This document shows positions 23,274 to 31,487 of a stretch of DNA of 34,067 bases, one piece after another. Every line of letters begins with the position of its first letter. The first letter of the stretch is position 1. The position numbers and the translations under genes were made by a program. The notes below the pieces were generated by a model. The model did not search any database. It worked only from the letters and a program-made list of their open reading frames with translations, and was not told the DNA's origin. The stretch lies in the NCBI GenBank assembly GCA_027364815.1, contig DAHXOQ010000006.1:1-34067 (forward strand). Reading direction: 5' to 3'. Source of the stretch: Acidobacteriaceae bacterium (GTDB taxonomy: Bacteria; Acidobacteriota; Terriglobia; Terriglobales; Acidobacteriaceae).

Positions 23274-23819
23274 ATGTTTTGCAGCGGATGTGGACAAGCA
23301 TTACAAGAGGGCGCACAGAGCTGCGCAGCCTGCGGTCGCGCAGTAAATCCGGTTGCGTCACCCATGAGCGCTATACCCGGCTTTGATTGGCAGTTGCGCA
23401 ACTACGCTACCCGCATCAAAACGCTGGGAATCTTCTGGGCTGTCTATGCCGTCGTCGCATTGTTAACCGGTATCGCTGGCGTCGGATTCCTGCACGCCTT
23501 TTTGGGCAACCATCAATCATGGATGCCGCATGAAGACTTCGGCGACAACCCAATGATGGAAGAGTGGATGCGCGTCCTGTTGCATGTTGTCTGGGTTGCG
23601 GTTGTGTTGCGTGCCGCATTGGCCGCAATTGCCGCCTGGGGATTGCTGACGCATGCTCCATGGGGGCGCATCATGGGCATCATTGCGGCATTTCTCTGCA
23701 TTCTGAAGCTTCCCTTTGGAACTGCCATGGGAATCTGGTCGCTGATCACGCTCATGGGTTACCGCAACTCCGTCCTCTACGACCACCTGAGCATCGCGCC
23801 AGACAAAGCCAACCTCTAA
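23274..23819 (+). CDS. Zinc-ribbon plus multi-helix membrane protein
   Basis: The 181-residue protein starts with a zinc ribbon, CSGCGQALQEGAQSCAACG (two CxxC pairs), followed by a linker and about four membrane helices (near 50-72, 103-124, 125-143 and 145-160). The loop after helix 1 is acidic and His-rich (HQSWMPHEDFGDNPMMEEW). No enzymatic motif is visible. AAGGAG lies about 10 bases before the ATG at 23274. A strong bidirectional terminator separates it from the convergent gene at 23922. Zinc-ribbon membrane proteins of this kind are common and of unknown role; the TM2 protein at 15788 has its ribbon at the opposite end. Confidence 0.85.
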   Translation: MFCSGCGQALQEGAQSCAACGRAVNPVASPMSAIPGFDWQLRNYATRIKTLGIFWAVYAVVALLTGIAGVGFLHAFLGNHQSWMPHEDFGDNPMMEEWMRVLLHVVWVAVVLRAALAAIAAWGLLTHAPWGRIMGIIAAFLCILKLPFGTAMGIWSLITLMGYRNSVLYDHLSIAPDKANL

Positions 23820-23860
23820 TGCCTGGGACCTAATCACCAGGGAAGAGGGAAGAGACAAAA

Positions 23861-23896
23861 CAACAGCCAGCAGAGAAATCTGCTGGCTGTTGTTTT
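23861..23896. terminator. Bidirectional intrinsic terminator
   Basis: CAACAGCCAGCAGA (23861-23874) pairs perfectly over 14 bp with TCTGCTGGCTGTTG (23879-23892) around a GAAA loop. TTTT follows on the plus strand, and AAAA precedes, giving a T-run on the minus strand. It serves the convergent genes ending at 23819 and 23922. Confidence 0.93.
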
Positions 23897-23921
23897 ATGA
23901 GAATTTCTTTACTGCTTACTT

Positions 23922-24104
23922 CTACTTTGCTATCAGATACATTAACCAGCTCAGCAGAATTGCCGATCCTTCAAAGAGAACGAAGCAATAGATTCCGTAG
24001 TAGAGCATTTTCTTCGGGGTGATGCGCATGGTGATTCCAAAGACTACCGAAGCGAAGAACGCGTATAGAGAGAGAGCGGTAAAGTGCGAGGGGTGGAGGA
24101 TCAT
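23922..24104 (-). CDS. Small two-helix membrane protein, 60 aa
   Basis: The product has two membrane helices (about 8-25 and 37-57) joined by a short basic loop (RITPKKMLYYG). Its ATG overlaps the TGA of the upstream DUF6677-type gene (ATGA), so the two are translationally coupled and probably work together in the membrane. No family is recognised. Confidence 0.75.
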   Translation of the reverse strand: MILHPSHFTALSLYAFFASVVFGITMRITPKKMLYYGIYCFVLFEGSAILLSWLMYLIAK

Positions 24105-24502
24105 AGAGGCTTCCTCCCGGTGCGCAGATTGTGCGCGTCGACTGCACTGATCACGTTCAACAGACCTGCGCCTACGATGAAGATTCTGCCGTAGTCGGCC
24201 GTGGTCACCTGCACCATGTCAGCGCCGATGCCGAGCATGCGGGCGATGATGTAAACGAGGCCGTTGCCGAGGTCGCCGACGAGGCCGAGCAGGTCAAGGA
24301 TGTCGTGGGCGCTCGAATGCAGCTTTCCCTGCATAGCAATGCCCAGCGCGAACATGCTCAAAATTGAAATCGCAATCAGCGAGCCGCGACCCCACTTGCC
24401 CACGAGCAGATGACCCGCTCCCGGAACCAGCCAGCCTGCCAAAAGCGGCAGGTAAACAAAGCCCTGCACGCCGCTAGATTTAGTTTTTTGCTCGATTGCC
24501 AT
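24101..24502 (-). CDS. DUF6677-type membrane protein
   Basis: From the ATG at 24502 the product has 133 residues with about three membrane helices. It shows the pattern I associate with DUF6677: LLAGWLVPGAGHLLVGKWGRGSLI, LGIAMQGKLHSS, then a late TTADYGRIFIVGAGLLNVISAVDAHNLRTGRKP. The role is unknown. The frame is open to a TTG at 24520, but the ATG is preferred even though the AAGG upstream of it is very close. A TATAGT hexamer only about 10 bases upstream may be its -10 box, implying a short leader. It is translationally coupled to the 60-residue membrane protein downstream. Confidence 0.8.
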   Translation of the reverse strand: MAIEQKTKSSGVQGFVYLPLLAGWLVPGAGHLLVGKWGRGSLIAISILSMFALGIAMQGKLHSSAHDILDLLGLVGDLGNGLVYIIARMLGIGADMVQVTTADYGRIFIVGAGLLNVISAVDAHNLRTGRKPL

Positions 24503-24614
24503 ACCTTTTTGACTATACAAGATTGGGGCTTAGCTTTTCTTCAATGGTGTTTGCCGGTAGTGGTGCAGTTTCCGGATGGGCGGTGATACATCCGGAATGA
24601 ATACGGAACTCCCT

Positions 24615-25331
24615 TCAATGATTGCGCGTCCATTGCTTCAGCCACTCCAACAGAGCAACGAGTGCAAAGAGCGCCAGGGCAATCGCTACGATCTTCAGGT
24701 TTTGCTTTGGCCCTTTCCGTGTCATGCTCGATGCATCGAGCAGAACAAGAATGTAGTGGTCGCCTAGGCTCAATTTCTCTATTGCCCGATTCCAGGTCTC
24801 ACTTTCTTGTTCGCCCTGAACCTCAAGGCGGCCCTGAAGTCTGGCGGCCAACCCGGCAATCTTCTGCTCGTATTCGCCCTGATCGTAGCCCCGGTCAAAC
24901 TCCGCACTCACTTCTTTCATGTCCGGCAGCGTCCAACCAGTCTCGGTGAAGTAGAGCATCTTTCTCTCTAGCTCTGTTAAGGGCGCGCCCTCCCGCTGAG
25001 CCTCTTCGACAATCTTGCCTGCCAGAAAGTTCTTTGCATCTCGGACGGTCTTGAACCGCATCTCTCCCCGTCCCACCGCACTAACATTTGATTCTCCGGC
25101 ACATGTTTTCGAGCGAAGCCCGCGAGCGTCAGAGACAGTTGACTCATTTCCCTTAAATCGTGAGGTGAGCCAAATGATTGGCCAAAACATCGCCCAAAGA
25201 AAAGAGGATGCCGCCCGTTTTTCGTTCGCATCACCATCAACTGAGAGCAGCCACATAAAGGTCGCGAAAATAGCTGCTGTAATCGCCACAAATCCACCCC
25301 AAACCCCCATAAACTGTAAGAAAGTTTGCAC
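24615..25331 (-). CDS. Hypothetical membrane protein with conserved soluble middle domain
   Basis: The 238-residue protein has an N-terminal membrane helix (about 8-30), a second hydrophobic segment (about 42-56, FLWAMFWPIIWL) and a C-terminal helix (about 213-230, IVAIALALFALVALLEWL), with a soluble part between them. That part contains GAPLTELERKMLYFTETGWTLPDM and EFDRGYDQGEYEQKIAGL, a motif block I recall from other acidobacterial hypotheticals. The GTG at 25331 is preceded by GGAGAGG at good spacing, so it is preferred. The N-terminal hydrophobic pair could act as membrane anchor. The function is unknown. The plus-strand frames over it are shadows. Confidence 0.78.
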   Translation of the reverse strand: MQTFLQFMGVWGGFVAITAAIFATFMWLLSVDGDANEKRAASSFLWAMFWPIIWLTSRFKGNESTVSDARGLRSKTCAGESNVSAVGRGEMRFKTVRDAKNFLAGKIVEEAQREGAPLTELERKMLYFTETGWTLPDMKEVSAEFDRGYDQGEYEQKIAGLAARLQGRLEVQGEQESETWNRAIEKLSLGDHYILVLLDASSMTRKGPKQNLKIVAIALALFALVALLEWLKQWTRNH

Positions 25332-25502
25332 TCACCTCTCCTTCGTTCGCAGTCGATAAACCGGGACCTACGGCGACACCAATCATCAACAATGCCCCAC
25401 ACGAGGCAGGCTCAATGGAATTGTACGTCCCATTTAACCTACCCGGTTCCGGGCGGTTTGTCGCCAATCCAGCAACACCACTACTGCCAATTTGCTAAAT
25501 AC

Positions 25503-26507
25503 TCAGGCGTACGTTTCCTTCTCCCATACGGCCGCGTCAAAGCGATGCAGCGTCTCGTAGCCATCGGCCTGGTAGAGTTTGACCGCCTCCTGATTGCCTT
25601 CCGTCACTGTCAGCGAAATCTCCGTCGCTCCCTGCAAAACGAATCCCGAGGCCGCAGCGGTCAACAGCAAATGAGCAAGACCCTGGCGCCGATACTGCGG
25701 GTGAACGCAAATCTGTGTGATGTGGCCGCTCTCGGCGCTGATCCGCGAGCAAAGCAGCAACGCGACGAGTTCGCGACTGTGGCGCTCGACGATGACTTGC
25801 GAAACATTCGGCGTGAAAACTCCACAGCCCGGGTAACGCACAATGTTATGCAGAAATCTCAGCGAGCCATGCACCGTGCGGTACTGGTTGTTGATGAGGC
25901 TGTCGAGATGTCCGCTGTACGCCTCGGCGATGAGCCGCCCGGCAGGATGCAGATCTTCATCGCGCCATGCGCGCAACTCAAGCGAGCCCGGCAGCCTGAC
26001 AACAGGAACTACGCGCGGTCCATGCAAAGTGCGCGTCATGAGCAAACGCGGATAGATTTGAAAGCCTGTGTCTTGAAATAAATGGGTATGCACGCCTGAT
26101 GGATGCACCAGCAACTGCGATTCAATGCGCTCCATCCCCGGGGATGCAAAGAGCGTCTCCAGTTGATGTCTCAAGAGCCGCGCTTCAATCTCGCGCGTTT
26201 CATCTACGCCGTCTTCACCGTCCTGAAGGGGCTGCATTCCAAATGGCGTGGCAAAGACATCGCCGAGGACGGCTTTTGACTCTTCATAAACAAAATACCC
26301 ATAGCCAAGCACGCGCCCACTCCGCACGGCCACATAGCCGGGGAGCGTGCGCGCATCCAGATATTGCGTCAGCAAGCGCGCCGAGGAACGGTAATCCCAA
26401 TGCAGGTCCCGCAACCAGACCGCGCTCTCGGCATCGAGCACAGCAGAAAGCTCTTTGGAGCCGAAGTGGCGAAGGTCGAGAATCTCGTAGGGAGTTTTGT
26501 TGGTCAT
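25503..26507 (-). CDS. GNAT-family N-acetyltransferase
   Basis: The 334-residue protein ends in a clear GNAT domain (about 225-330): SRELVALLLCSRISAESGHITQICVHPQYRRQGLAHLLLTAAASGF contains the acetyl-CoA-binding Q/RxxGxA-type loop (RRQGLA), and NQEAVKLYQADGYE is the late motif. The N-terminal 200 residues (PGYVAVRSGRVLGYGYFVYEE and MERIESQLLVH) look like a second, divergent GNAT-like half. The substrate is unknown. I start at the ATG at 26507; the frame runs on to a TTG at 26540, and neither has a good ribosome site. It is divergent from nothing nearby: the glycosyltransferase on the same strand ends about 115 bases upstream. Confidence 0.85.
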   Translation of the reverse strand: MTNKTPYEILDLRHFGSKELSAVLDAESAVWLRDLHWDYRSSARLLTQYLDARTLPGYVAVRSGRVLGYGYFVYEESKAVLGDVFATPFGMQPLQDGEDGVDETREIEARLLRHQLETLFASPGMERIESQLLVHPSGVHTHLFQDTGFQIYPRLLMTRTLHGPRVVPVVRLPGSLELRAWRDEDLHPAGRLIAEAYSGHLDSLINNQYRTVHGSLRFLHNIVRYPGCGVFTPNVSQVIVERHSRELVALLLCSRISAESGHITQICVHPQYRRQGLAHLLLTAAASGFVLQGATEISLTVTEGNQEAVKLYQADGYETLHRFDAAVWEKETYA

Positions 26508-26621
26508 AGATTCACAGTTTGTACAGTGGGCCTGTATCAACGCAGATTCACGATAGAAAACAGTGTAGGCTAACTGCCTCTCAATTGGACAGTGCGCAAT
26601 ACGAACTAACTTACTATGGTT

Positions 26622-28463
26622 CTACTTCCCACCTACCATGTAAACCACGAGATCCTGCTCCGGCCACAGAAACAGTTGCTCCGTATACCGGCCTTCCAGA
26701 TACTCGCCGAGCGCTTCTGGCGTGTGCAGGTCAACACCCTTCTTGCCATTCATGCGCACCACCAGCAGATGCTCGCCATCAGGCACGCCATCCATCTCGT
26801 AATTCACCACTTCGTGGTTGCGATAGTAGGAGAGGCCATACTCAATATCGCGGCGCACATGATAAACCGCAATGACCTCGTTATCCGGAACAGTGGCTTC
26901 GATCTTCTCCGCCAAAGGTCGTGCAGAATAAGTGCGATCAATCAGCCGCACTACGCGCTTGGTTGCCTCAACACCGGGAATGAACCAGAACGGCCCGACG
27001 CCGTAGAGGAAGAGCATCAGCACAACCACAACGGCCGTTGTTGCGAGCCGCAGACGCTTGAGCCCGTATCCCTTCACCACAATCAGAACCAACGCAGCAG
27101 CACCCACTGCAGCGACCAGTGTCGCCAACATCACCGCGATGGGCGGAACATGCGGACCATGCGCCACAAACCAGGGCAGGAGCAAGACGGCCGCCGTCAA
27201 AAGCCCGACCAGCGATGCATGGCTCACCAGCAGCCATCGCTGCAACCCGCTCGTGCGCCGGCGGTAAAGATAATCACCGGTCAGAATCGTAATTGGAGGC
27301 AGCGCGGGCAAGATATAACCGGGAAGCTTTGAACTTGAAAATGAAAAGAAGACGATGGGAATGATCGCCCACAAAACCAGAAACTCAGGGAAGGCATCAC
27401 CCGGTTTGGGGTTTCCTACTTTGCAACCCAGCCTGTGGCGGAGCCGCCACTCACGCACTGAAACCCGCACGCCATTTGCCAGCGCGCGTATCGCCAGCAC
27501 TGTCCACGGCATCAACGACAGCATCACGACAACCAGGTAATACCAAAACGGTTGTTCATGCTGATAACGATTTGTGGCAAAGCGCTCCAGATTATGTTCC
27601 AGGAAAAACTCTCTGAAGAAGGTGGGGTTCTTGTGCTGCACTGCGATGAACCACGGCAGCACCATGGCAAAATACAACGCCACACCCGGCCACCAGAGGG
27701 AGCGGTAGACAATTGACCACTCTTTGCGCAACGCCGCAAAGGCGGTAATAATGACGATGGCCAAAAACGGCGCCACCGGCCCCTTGGCGAGCGTTGCCAA
27801 TCCAGTAAAAAAATAAATATCAAAGAGCCAGAACTTTGAATCCGTCTCGTACCACGCATACCAGCCCAGCAAACCAATCGCCAGCGGCGCAGCCAGTTGC
27901 ATATCCGTCGAGGCGCCTCGTGAGAAACCCAGAATCCCCGCGCACGCCGCTGTAATCAGCGCGGCGTCCAGATGGCCGCCGAAGCGGAATCGTCGCATGT
28001 GCAGGTAAATCAGAACTACTAAAATCAGCGCAAAACTCACCGAAGGCAGACGCGCGCTCCAATCGTGCACGCCAAACTCGCGCGAGAAAAACATGGCCCG
28101 CCAATAATAGAGCGCGGGCTTTTCCAACCATGGTTTTCCGTAGAGATATGGGGTAACGCCGGCATTCAATCGATCCTTGATTGTCGTTGCGGCGTCAAAC
28201 TTGTCCATCATCTCGTGGGCAATCTGCGCGTAACGCGGTTCATCCGCGCCCACCAGTCCCATCCCTGCGCCGCCCATCAATGGCGTCACGCCGTAGCCTA
28301 AAAAGAATATGGAAAACACCAGCATGACCGCGGCTTCAATGACCGCTGCCTTATGCGGCAACCTCTGCCGCCAACTTGCTCGGCTCTTGCTTGTTAACTG
28401 GATACCTTCCACTGCATGTACTCGCAATCCCGTAGGTCTGGCTTGTAGGTCTGGGTTGAACAA
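26622..28463 (-). CDS. ArnT/GT39-like membrane glycosyltransferase
   Basis: This protein of about 600 residues has many membrane helices and the hallmarks of polyprenyl-phosphate-sugar-dependent transferases (ArnT/PMT/GT39, GT83). GLVGADEPRYAQIAHEMM is the DE-RYA motif in the first periplasmic loop, and YLYGKPWLEKPALYYW follows it. FFSFSSSKLPGYILPALPP is the later signature, and a C-terminal periplasmic part ends the protein. Relatives move a sugar from a lipid carrier onto lipid A or proteins; the acceptor here is unknown. The start is uncertain: 28463 is a TTG without a ribosome site, and no ATG occurs before the first helix. A 13-base imperfect tandem duplication (GTAGGTCTGGCTT/GTAGGTCTGGGTT) at the 5' end suggests local slippage in that part. 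Confidence 0.87.
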   Translation of the reverse strand: MFNPDLQARPTGLRVHAVEGIQLTSKSRASWRQRLPHKAAVIEAAVMLVFSIFFLGYGVTPLMGGAGMGLVGADEPRYAQIAHEMMDKFDAATTIKDRLNAGVTPYLYGKPWLEKPALYYWRAMFFSREFGVHDWSARLPSVSFALILVVLIYLHMRRFRFGGHLDAALITAACAGILGFSRGASTDMQLAAPLAIGLLGWYAWYETDSKFWLFDIYFFTGLATLAKGPVAPFLAIVIITAFAALRKEWSIVYRSLWWPGVALYFAMVLPWFIAVQHKNPTFFREFFLEHNLERFATNRYQHEQPFWYYLVVVMLSLMPWTVLAIRALANGVRVSVREWRLRHRLGCKVGNPKPGDAFPEFLVLWAIIPIVFFSFSSSKLPGYILPALPPITILTGDYLYRRRTSGLQRWLLVSHASLVGLLTAAVLLLPWFVAHGPHVPPIAVMLATLVAAVGAAALVLIVVKGYGLKRLRLATTAVVVVLMLFLYGVGPFWFIPGVEATKRVVRLIDRTYSARPLAEKIEATVPDNEVIAVYHVRRDIEYGLSYYRNHEVVNYEMDGVPDGEHLLVVRMNGKKGVDLHTPEALGEYLEGRYTEQLFLWPEQDLVVYMVGGK

Positions 28464-28608
28464 GTTGCTGGTGAAAAAACGAATGGAACTAGGCTATCAG
28501 AACGAATAAAGAATTTCGTTCAAATTTTGTGTAATTCAATAGTACTGCTTAAGGCTGAATCGCCAATATTATTCCACTTGGTTCCAAACTTTGCTGCAAA
28601 AAGATTGA

Positions 28609-28642
28609 CCCCGATGGCTTCTTACACTTTCAGCCATCGGGG
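28609..28642 (-). terminator. Probable terminator of the radical SAM gene
   Basis: CCCCGATGGCT (28609-28619) pairs perfectly with AGCCATCGGGG (28632-28642) around a 12-base loop. Read on the minus strand it is followed by TCAATCTTTTT. It lies about 60 bases beyond the stop codon at 28705. Confidence 0.7.
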
Positions 28643-28704
28643 CCGCTTGCATTATTGCTGCTCTTCTACGTACACGTACAGTAGAGTTCGTGCTCTCCGT
28701 TCAC

Positions 28705-29940
28705 TTACTCAACGGAAACTATAGCCTCATCCTTCTGCGCTGGGCCTGGCGCTACCCACTTACGCGGCTGATAGATGCAGCAAGGTTCGGCTGCCAGTGG
28801 ATCGCCGGTCAGCGCATAAGTTCTGGCGCGTGAGCCTCCGCAAATTTCCTTGAACTCGCAGACGCCGCACTTGCCCGTCAACTGGCTCGTATCGCGAAGC
28901 GCCTTGAAGATTGGCGCCTCGCGATAGATTTCGCGCAGTGGTTGCTGGCGAATATTGCCCGCATAAATCGGCAGAAAACCGCTCGGATACACATTGCCTA
29001 TATGCGAGATAAAAACAAATCCCTTGCCGTCATTGACGCGCCGCGTCGCCCAGCCCACATTGCGAGCGAGCGGGTCAACAGTTGGCGCCCCGGGTTCGTA
29101 AGCATGTGCAACAGCTTCGGCCGTGTGCATTGCGACTGCGCCGGGATGACCTGCGCCGGGATGTCCACCGGGATGACCGCCCATCTTGCGTTCTTCAAGA
29201 TTGTGCTGGAGCAGATAGCGGCGATAGTGCATCGCTTCGGTCGTTTTGATCTGGAAGCTTGCACGCCGTGAAAGTTCGTACAGTTTTCCAAAAACCTCTT
29301 CAAATTCTTCGCCCGAGAGCAGATCAGCCACCTGACCGCGGCCTACAGGAACCAGGAAGAAGACATTCCACATCACGATGTTGAGCTTCTCAAAAAGATC
29401 AACCAGGTTGTCCAGATCGTGTGCGTTGTGGCGGCTGACGGTGGTGTGAACCTGAATCGGCATTCCCGCTTCTGCGGCCCAGCCGATCGCCTCAATCGTG
29501 CGTGCGTAAGCGCCAGGCAATCCGCGGAAAGTATCGTGAATCTCGGGGCAGCTGCCGTCGAGCGAAATTCCCAATCGCACCACACCGGCAGCCTTCATCT
29601 TGAAGATGGCCTCGCGGGTCAGCAGCGGCGTCGCACTCGGAGTGACTGCGACTTTGACATTTTTCGTTGCCGCATACTCGACTAATTCATAAATGTCTTC
29701 GCGCTTGAGCGGATCGCCGCCGGTGAAGACAAAGATCGGAATCTTCATATCAGAGATTTCGTCGATCAGAACTTTGGCTTCAGCATTTGTCAGTTGGTCC
29801 GGGTGCGGGACAGGTTGTGCCGATGCACGGCAGTGTTTGCAGGCCAGATCGCAGGATTGCGTGATCTCCCAGATGGCCAAAAACGGCGTTTCGTCGTAAT
29901 CCAACCCTCCACGGGCTGGAATATTTTTCATGGCTTCCAT
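28705..29940 (-). CDS. Radical SAM/SPASM-domain protein (TIGR04053-like)
   Basis: The 411-residue enzyme has the radical SAM cluster motif CDLACKHC near residue 30 (CxxxCxxC binds a 4Fe-4S cluster and SAM), TGGDPLKREDIY, GISLDGS and the C-terminal SPASM cysteines GKCGVCEFKEICGGSRAR and EPCCIYQP. From memory this layout fits the TIGR04053 family, related to enzymes of heme or cofactor/peptide modification. A Gly/His-rich insert (GGHPGGHPGAGHPGA, about 255-270) separates the barrel from SPASM and could bind metal. The ATG at 29940 is chosen because GGAGGT lies 7 bases upstream. No small substrate peptide gene is visible beside it, so the substrate is unknown. It is divergent from the universal stress gene at 30391. 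Confidence 0.9.
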   Translation of the reverse strand: MEAMKNIPARGGLDYDETPFLAIWEITQSCDLACKHCRASAQPVPHPDQLTNAEAKVLIDEISDMKIPIFVFTGGDPLKREDIYELVEYAATKNVKVAVTPSATPLLTREAIFKMKAAGVVRLGISLDGSCPEIHDTFRGLPGAYARTIEAIGWAAEAGMPIQVHTTVSRHNAHDLDNLVDLFEKLNIVMWNVFFLVPVGRGQVADLLSGEEFEEVFGKLYELSRRASFQIKTTEAMHYRRYLLQHNLEERKMGGHPGGHPGAGHPGAVAMHTAEAVAHAYEPGAPTVDPLARNVGWATRRVNDGKGFVFISHIGNVYPSGFLPIYAGNIRQQPLREIYREAPIFKALRDTSQLTGKCGVCEFKEICGGSRARTYALTGDPLAAEPCCIYQPRKWVAPGPAQKDEAIVSVE

Positions 29941-30075
29941 TTCAACTACCTCCAGGGGGAAGGCTGGGTGCGGGCTCGGGGGAAACCGAATCAACCCGCT
30001 AGTTCCTAGCCGCTAGTGAATCCGATCCGGACCCCTTCGCTCCATTTAAGGAGACCACTCCTGCTTTTTTCAGGA

Positions 30076-30091
30076 TGTGACTGCCATCACG
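30076..30091. promoter_or_regulatory. CRP/FNR-family-like palindrome TGTGA-N6-TCAC (site 1)
   Basis: TGTGACTGCCATCACG matches TGTGA-N6-TCACA except the last base. It lies 136 bases from the radical SAM start and 300 from the UspA start. Confidence 0.5.
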
Positions 30092-30259
30092 GCTGGCGTA
30101 CATGACCATTTGAAGGCATAAACACCCCCGATTTTTGTTCACTTATCATCCTGCATCCCAAGTAGAGCTGTCAGAGCAATTTGAACCGCAGCTCACCCCA
30201 GCTCCCTGACCTGTCTTTTCAATCCCTTCCCTTGCATCTCACAGAAAATAGGCGTACGT

Positions 30260-30275
30260 TGTGAGCACAGTCACT
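30260..30275. promoter_or_regulatory. CRP/FNR-family-like palindrome TGTGA-N6-TCAC (site 2)
   Basis: TGTGAGCACAGTCACT again fits TGTGA-N6-TCAC, 116 bases upstream of the UspA start codon. A position at this distance from the UspA gene would suit an activator site. Confidence 0.45.
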
Positions 30276-30390
30276 GACCTGCTACTTACGGTCAGCGCAC
30301 AATTAATTACGCTTCTGGGTGTAAACCAAAGCGTGAGAGTCGCACCAAATTCTGCTCCCACAATAAGGCCTGCACCTGAAGGAGGTTTCT

Positions 30391-31353
30391 ATGACCGTCC
30401 TGGTGAATCCGGGCTGGAGCAAACCCTCCAACCTCCTCTTTGCAACTAAAATCCCTACCGATGAAAAAGCCTTCGGTTTTGCTTTGGAGCAAGCCCGCGA
30501 GTTCGGCGCGCATCTAACGATCTTCCATGCCTATGACACGCTGGTGGTTGCCGCTTCAGAAACATCCGGCATACGCTACTACGATTACGAGGCGGCGGCG
30601 CACACAGAAAAAGAAGTGCTGGAGCCACTGGCCAAAAGAGCGCGCGACGCCGGCGTTGAGGCTGAAGTCGTGGTTCGCCCCGGGCTGCCGACCGACCAGA
30701 TCATCGCATATATCCGCGAGAAGCAGGTTGACCGCGTCATCCTCGGCACCCACGCTCGAGGCCCACTCGGCCAGTTGCTCATCGGCTCCTCGGCTGAAGC
30801 CATCATTCGCACTGCAACTGTGCCCGTCTATTGCGTCGGCCCGGATGTAGTCAGTGGCCGCTTCCGCCATTACGCAACCCGCACCGTTCTCTGCGCCGTC
30901 AACGAAGAGGAACGCAGCTACCCCGTTACCGCGCTCGCCGCAAAGATTGCCGCCAGCCACAAGGCGCGGCTGGTTCTGCAGCACGTCATACGCCCGCAAG
31001 ACCGCCAGGCCACGCTTACAGGACGGACCCTCGAACAGATGGAGCGCGACCTTCACCTTCTAGTACCTGCAGAGTTACAAAATCAGCTTCAGGTTGAAGC
31101 GATCGTCGTTCCTGGCGATCCGGCCGATGAACTGCTCTACCAAAGCAAGGCTCAGCAGGCCGACCTGATTGTCATGGGCGCACACTACGCTTCCATGATC
31201 GCCACCGTCACACGTCCGAGTGTTGTGCATAAACTGCTCGCCCACTCCCACTGCCCGGTTCTGACCTTATCCAATTTGGTCACTGAGCAGGTGGGCGCGA
31301 ATAAAAAACATCACTCACACCCTGACGAGGCGTACATGGCAGGCGTTTTTTAG
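30391..31353 (+). CDS. Tandem universal stress protein
   Basis: The 320-residue cytosolic protein has two UspA domains (about 12-150 and 160-295). The first has LLFATKIPTDEKAFGFALEQA and ends with the ATP-binding-type pattern ILGTHARGPLGQLLIGSSAEAII (G-2x-G-9x-G-S). The second begins TVLCAVNEEERSYPVTALAAKIA and has VMGAHYASMI without the full nucleotide loop, so only the first domain is likely to bind ATP. A strong AAGGAGG lies 7 bases before the ATG at 30391. Upstream CRP-type palindromes suggest regulation by a cAMP or redox-type regulator. A perfect terminator follows directly. Confidence 0.92.
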   Translation: MTVLVNPGWSKPSNLLFATKIPTDEKAFGFALEQAREFGAHLTIFHAYDTLVVAASETSGIRYYDYEAAAHTEKEVLEPLAKRARDAGVEAEVVVRPGLPTDQIIAYIREKQVDRVILGTHARGPLGQLLIGSSAEAIIRTATVPVYCVGPDVVSGRFRHYATRTVLCAVNEEERSYPVTALAAKIAASHKARLVLQHVIRPQDRQATLTGRTLEQMERDLHLLVPAELQNQLQVEAIVVPGDPADELLYQSKAQQADLIVMGAHYASMIATVTRPSVVHKLLAHSHCPVLTLSNLVTEQVGANKKHHSHPDEAYMAGVF

Positions 31354-31377
31354 AAAGCAACGCTCCTCCTGAAGCTC

Positions 31378-31417
31378 AAAAGGGCGGAAAGCTTACCTCC
31401 TGCTTTCCGCCCTTTTT
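31378..31417 (+). terminator. Strong terminator of the universal stress gene
   Basis: AAAAGGGCGGAAAGC (31378-31392) pairs perfectly with GCTTTCCGCCCTTTT (31402-31416) around a nine-base loop and ends in a T-run. It lies 25 bases after the stop. Confidence 0.93.
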
Positions 31418-31419
31418 GC

Positions 31420-31440
31420 AGTTGCCAGTTCTCAGTTTTT
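31420..31440 (+). repeat. Heptanucleotide repeat array (AGTTGCC, AGTTCTC, AGTTTTT)
   Basis: Three adjacent 7-base units directly after the universal stress terminator, of the same family as the other AGTTCTC arrays in the window. Confidence 0.65.
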
Positions 31441-31487
31441 TAAACCCCTGGATATCTATATTTTTCGCTATTAGTTAGTAGCTGTTT

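Larger units (their letters stand above)
29941..30390. other. Divergent control region between radical SAM and UspA genes
   Basis: This 450-base gap contains two CRP-type palindromes (30076 and 30260) and must include both promoters. I found no gene. The strong AAGGAGG before 30391 and GGAGGT before 29940 mark the two translation starts. Confidence 0.6.

Noticed and set aside
26616..27332. Plus-strand frame of 238 residues over the glycosyltransferase
   Set aside because: His/Gln-rich shadow of membrane-helix codons; the DEPRYA and other GT39 motifs are on the minus strand.
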